Assembly (NCBI GenBank): GCA_046160825.1
Contig: JBJXHC010000118.1
Coordinates: forward strand, 8,767-72,766
DNA from: JBJXHC01 sp046160825
GTDB taxonomy: Bacteria > Bacteroidota > Ignavibacteria > UBA10030 > UBA6906
Length of the DNA: 64,000 nucleotides
Direction: 5' to 3'
The position numbers and the translations under genes were made by a program. The notes beneath the pieces are model-generated. The model worked only from the letters and a program-made list of their open reading frames with translations. It did not search any database and was not told where the DNA came from. Positions 62,163 through 64,000 of the stretch are shown piece after piece; the first letter of the stretch is position 1, and the number at the start of each line of letters is the position of its first letter.

Positions 62163-62213
62163 AAGCGGCGCCGTTTCTGCTCAATATGAGCGGGAACGGC
62201 GCTTCTGTTTTTA
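62163..62213 (+). terminator. Strong rho-independent terminator
   Basis: GCGCCGTT (62168-62175) pairs with AACGGCGC (62195-62202) and an inner GCTC/GAGC stem, then a T-rich tail (62208-62212). It ends the surface-protein transcript. Confidence 0.85.
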
Positions 62214-62506
62214 TATGAATCACGTAAATCGGGAGTATTCGACAAAGAACCGCGCCTGTGCGCGGCAATACACCGCAAGTCGATGCCTTTCTGTATTCTT
62301 CCTACGCATTCCACCAGACATACGGTGGAGCCATCTCCTCAACCATTTACGCTTCCAGTAACGGCGCTTTCACATAGTTTGCTTCAGTCTGAAAGATTCC
62401 CCCTTTTTCCGACTTCGTTACCATACTGACCTTGAACGACCAGTATTCTCGATAATACGCTGTACATCTAACTCATCAACCATAATCAACAACAGGGGGA
62501 ACACCC
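62214..62506. other. Intergenic region before the second surface-protein gene
   Basis: About 290 bp without a supported gene. It is generally similar in role to the region before 59241: an AACAGGGGGAACA leader precedes the ATG at 62507. No repeat or RNA gene was recognised. Confidence 0.4.
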
Positions 62507-64000
62507 ATGAACAAATTCTTCTCCACGTACTTGAAAAGTGGAGTGGCCGTTCTGCTTCTCGCGCTCTGGGGCTTTGCTCCGGCACTAGCCGATGGAACAG
62601 AAACACTCGGCGCACCTTCAGTCAGTCTCGCAGGTGGCTCAGGAATAGCCACCGCAGGCGTCGGTCTTTTGACCCAACCAGGGATCGTCAACATTACCGT
62701 CCCGGTTGCCGCAACAGTAGAGCAGGTGCTGCTATACTGGGAAGGACAGAATTTCTCCGCAAGCGGAGACAACACCATCATTGTCAACGGAACGGAAGTT
62801 GTCGGAACTCTGGTCGGCGGTCCTACGCTTTTCTTTTTGACGGGTGGCACAACACCGACATATAGCACGACATTCCGCGCAGACATCACCGCCCTGGGCG
62901 TGGTTGCACCCGGTGCAAATGCTGTCAATCTTGAAGGTCTCGTTTATGATCGCGCAGCCAACGGCGCGGGTATCCTCGTGGTCTACGACGACGGTACTGC
63001 TGCAGACCTTCAGTTGCTGGATGGGAACGATTGTTTGTACAAATTTTTTGCCAGCCCGCTTGATGCCTCTGTTGCTCAAACATTCACGTTTGCGCCGTCA
63101 ACTTCGGATCGAGTAGCACCACTCAATATGTTCTTTTCGAGTGTCCAGGGAACCGCATCAACAGGCGGGATTCTCCGTCCAAACCAAATCAGTGTAACGG
63201 TCGATGGAGTGACGACGAATTATGATGACGTTCTGAATAGCAACGAAGGAGAGGAATGGGATACCTACACATTGAACGTCAATATCCCCGCAGGAGAAAC
63301 TGAAGTCACTGTTCAGGCAATCTCCGGTCCGGGTGGCGATGAGGATGAGAATACGCCGGAGGAACGGCCCGCATCATTTACATGGGTGGCCTCCGCGTTA
63401 TCGGTACCAGTTCCTTGTGAAGGCCTGATCGGCGATTTTGTATGGAAGGATCTCGATTGCGACGGTATTCAGGACACGGGCGAACCCGGTATTCCTGGTG
63501 TTACGGTGAAGCTCCTTGATGGCAACGATAACGTTCTTGCAACCACAACGACAAACGCAAACGGATACTATGAATTCACCGGCTTATGCGCAGAGTGCTA
63601 CACTGTTGTAGTCGATGCAACAACCCTTCCAGCAGGATATACACCGACTACATGCAGTAACGATCCGAACGTCGCCAACAACAGTAACTGCAGTCCCGCA
63701 CCGGTCTGTCTTGAGACAAACACCAGCGAAGATCGTACCATCGACTTCGGTTATTGCCCGCCACCGCAATGTTCAGGTAAGATCGGTGACCGTGTGTGGA
63801 AGGATAAGGATTGCGATGGATGCCAGGATAGCAATGAGCCTGGTATTGCGGGTGTGAAGGTGTATCTGCTCAACGGCAATACTAACGCCGTTCTTGATTC
63901 CACCGTTACTGACGCAAATGGTTACTACTACTTCAGAAACCTCTGCGCCGGTTGCTACAAAATCAAGGTGGATACTTCAACACTACCAACAGGCTATACG
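62507..64000 (+). CDS. Second secreted SdrD-B-repeat protein (3' end outside window)
   Basis: The open frame covers 498 codons and continues past the window end. It is a paralogue of the protein at 59241, with signal peptide (about 1-29, ending PALADG), DUF3344-like domain (YWEGQNFSASGDN, VYDRAANGAGILVVYDDGT) and at least two SdrD-B-like repeats. The last ~225 bp (from about 63775) are almost identical to 60861-61082 of the paralogue, much closer than the rest of the two genes. AGGGGG precedes the ATG, as in the paralogue. Confidence 0.93.
   Translation, partial: MNKFFSTYLKSGVAVLLLALWGFAPALADGTETLGAPSVSLAGGSGIATAGVGLLTQPGIVNITVPVAATVEQVLLYWEGQNFSASGDNTIIVNGTEVVGTLVGGPTLFFLTGGTTPTYSTTFRADITALGVVAPGANAVNLEGLVYDRAANGAGILVVYDDGTAADLQLLDGNDCLYKFFASPLDASVAQTFTFAPSTSDRVAPLNMFFSSVQGTASTGGILRPNQISVTVDGVTTNYDDVLNSNEGEEWDTYTLNVNIPAGETEVTVQAISGPGGDEDENTPEERPASFTWVASALSVPVPCEGLIGDFVWKDLDCDGIQDTGEPGIPGVTVKLLDGNDNVLATTTTNANGYYEFTGLCAECYTVVVDATTLPAGYTPTTCSNDPNVANNSNCSPAPVCLETNTSEDRTIDFGYCPPPQCSGKIGDRVWKDKDCDGCQDSNEPGIAGVKVYLLNGNTNAVLDSTVTDANGYYYFRNLCAGCYKIKVDTSTLPTGYT

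Overview
The window reads as one long plus-strand stretch of a bacterial chromosome of moderate G+C, most likely from the Ignavibacteria/Chlorobi side of the Bacteroidota. The main support is the C-terminal secretion-sorting domain of the large surface protein at 59241-62117 (motif YPNPFNPTT, typical of type IX secretion cargo in Ignavibacteria-like genomes), together with the very large set of Pkn-type kinases carrying beta-propeller, TPR or formylglycine-enzyme-like output domains. No rRNA, tRNA, CRISPR array or phage genes were seen, and every gene I support is on the plus strand.

Layout. (1) 1-5.7 kb: two crotonase-family enzymes (enoyl-CoA hydratase and a PaaG-like isomerase), a secreted TPR protein, a GAF+SpoIIE/RsbU-type phosphatase and a tandem ABM-domain protein. 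(2) 5.7-24.5 kb: seven kinase genes (six intact, one truncated) interleaved with short relic open frames and one DUF885 gene. (3) 24.5-35.2 kb: a signalling block with a ~2,135-residue histidine kinase containing nine repeated coiled-coil/sensor units, a DUF559 gene inside an inverted-repeat cassette, a CheY-like receiver, a receiver-RsbU phosphatase and a membrane TPR protein. (4) 35.2-55.0 kb: seven more kinases, including a kinase-PEGA-SUMF1-hydrolase fusion, and a DUF2652 protein. (5) 55.1-58.8 kb: 3-hydroxyacyl-CoA dehydrogenase, a diverged relative of it, a DUF1573 protein and a thiolase. (6) 59.2-64 kb: two paralogous secreted SdrD-B-repeat proteins, the second cut by the window end. 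The acyl-CoA enzymes on the two sides could form one beta-oxidation or phenylacetate-type pathway that the ~50-kb kinase island now separates.

The 13 intact kinases share one N-terminal signature (MIGxTISHYKILEKLGEGGMG) and keep the P-loop, the VALK or VAIK lysine, HRD and DFG. They fall into three families by catalytic domain. Behind the kinase lies either a single membrane span with a PD40/TolB-like beta-propeller, a membrane span with a TolB-N-like domain and TPRs, or (two cases) a TolB-N-like/TPR tail with no membrane span. Output modules have been swapped between kinase domains at the membrane span.

The most unusual signal is at the kinase starts. Nine short relic frames beginning with the kinase N-terminus sit directly upstream of kinase genes. 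Eight of them run through a palindromic repeat and stop inside the next kinase's start region, nearly always as ATGA. Five of the inserted repeats share one architecture: a 9-bp stem whose two arms covary from copy to copy, a fixed CCAC...GTGG core, a CCGCC...GGCGG hairpin and then a Shine-Dalgarno sequence. Other palindromes sit in frame inside kinase coding sequence, repeatedly at the same two surface loops (alphaD-alphaE and beta4-beta5). The locus therefore looks like a kinase array shaped by palindromic elements that insert in coding sequence, keep the frame and supply translation starts.
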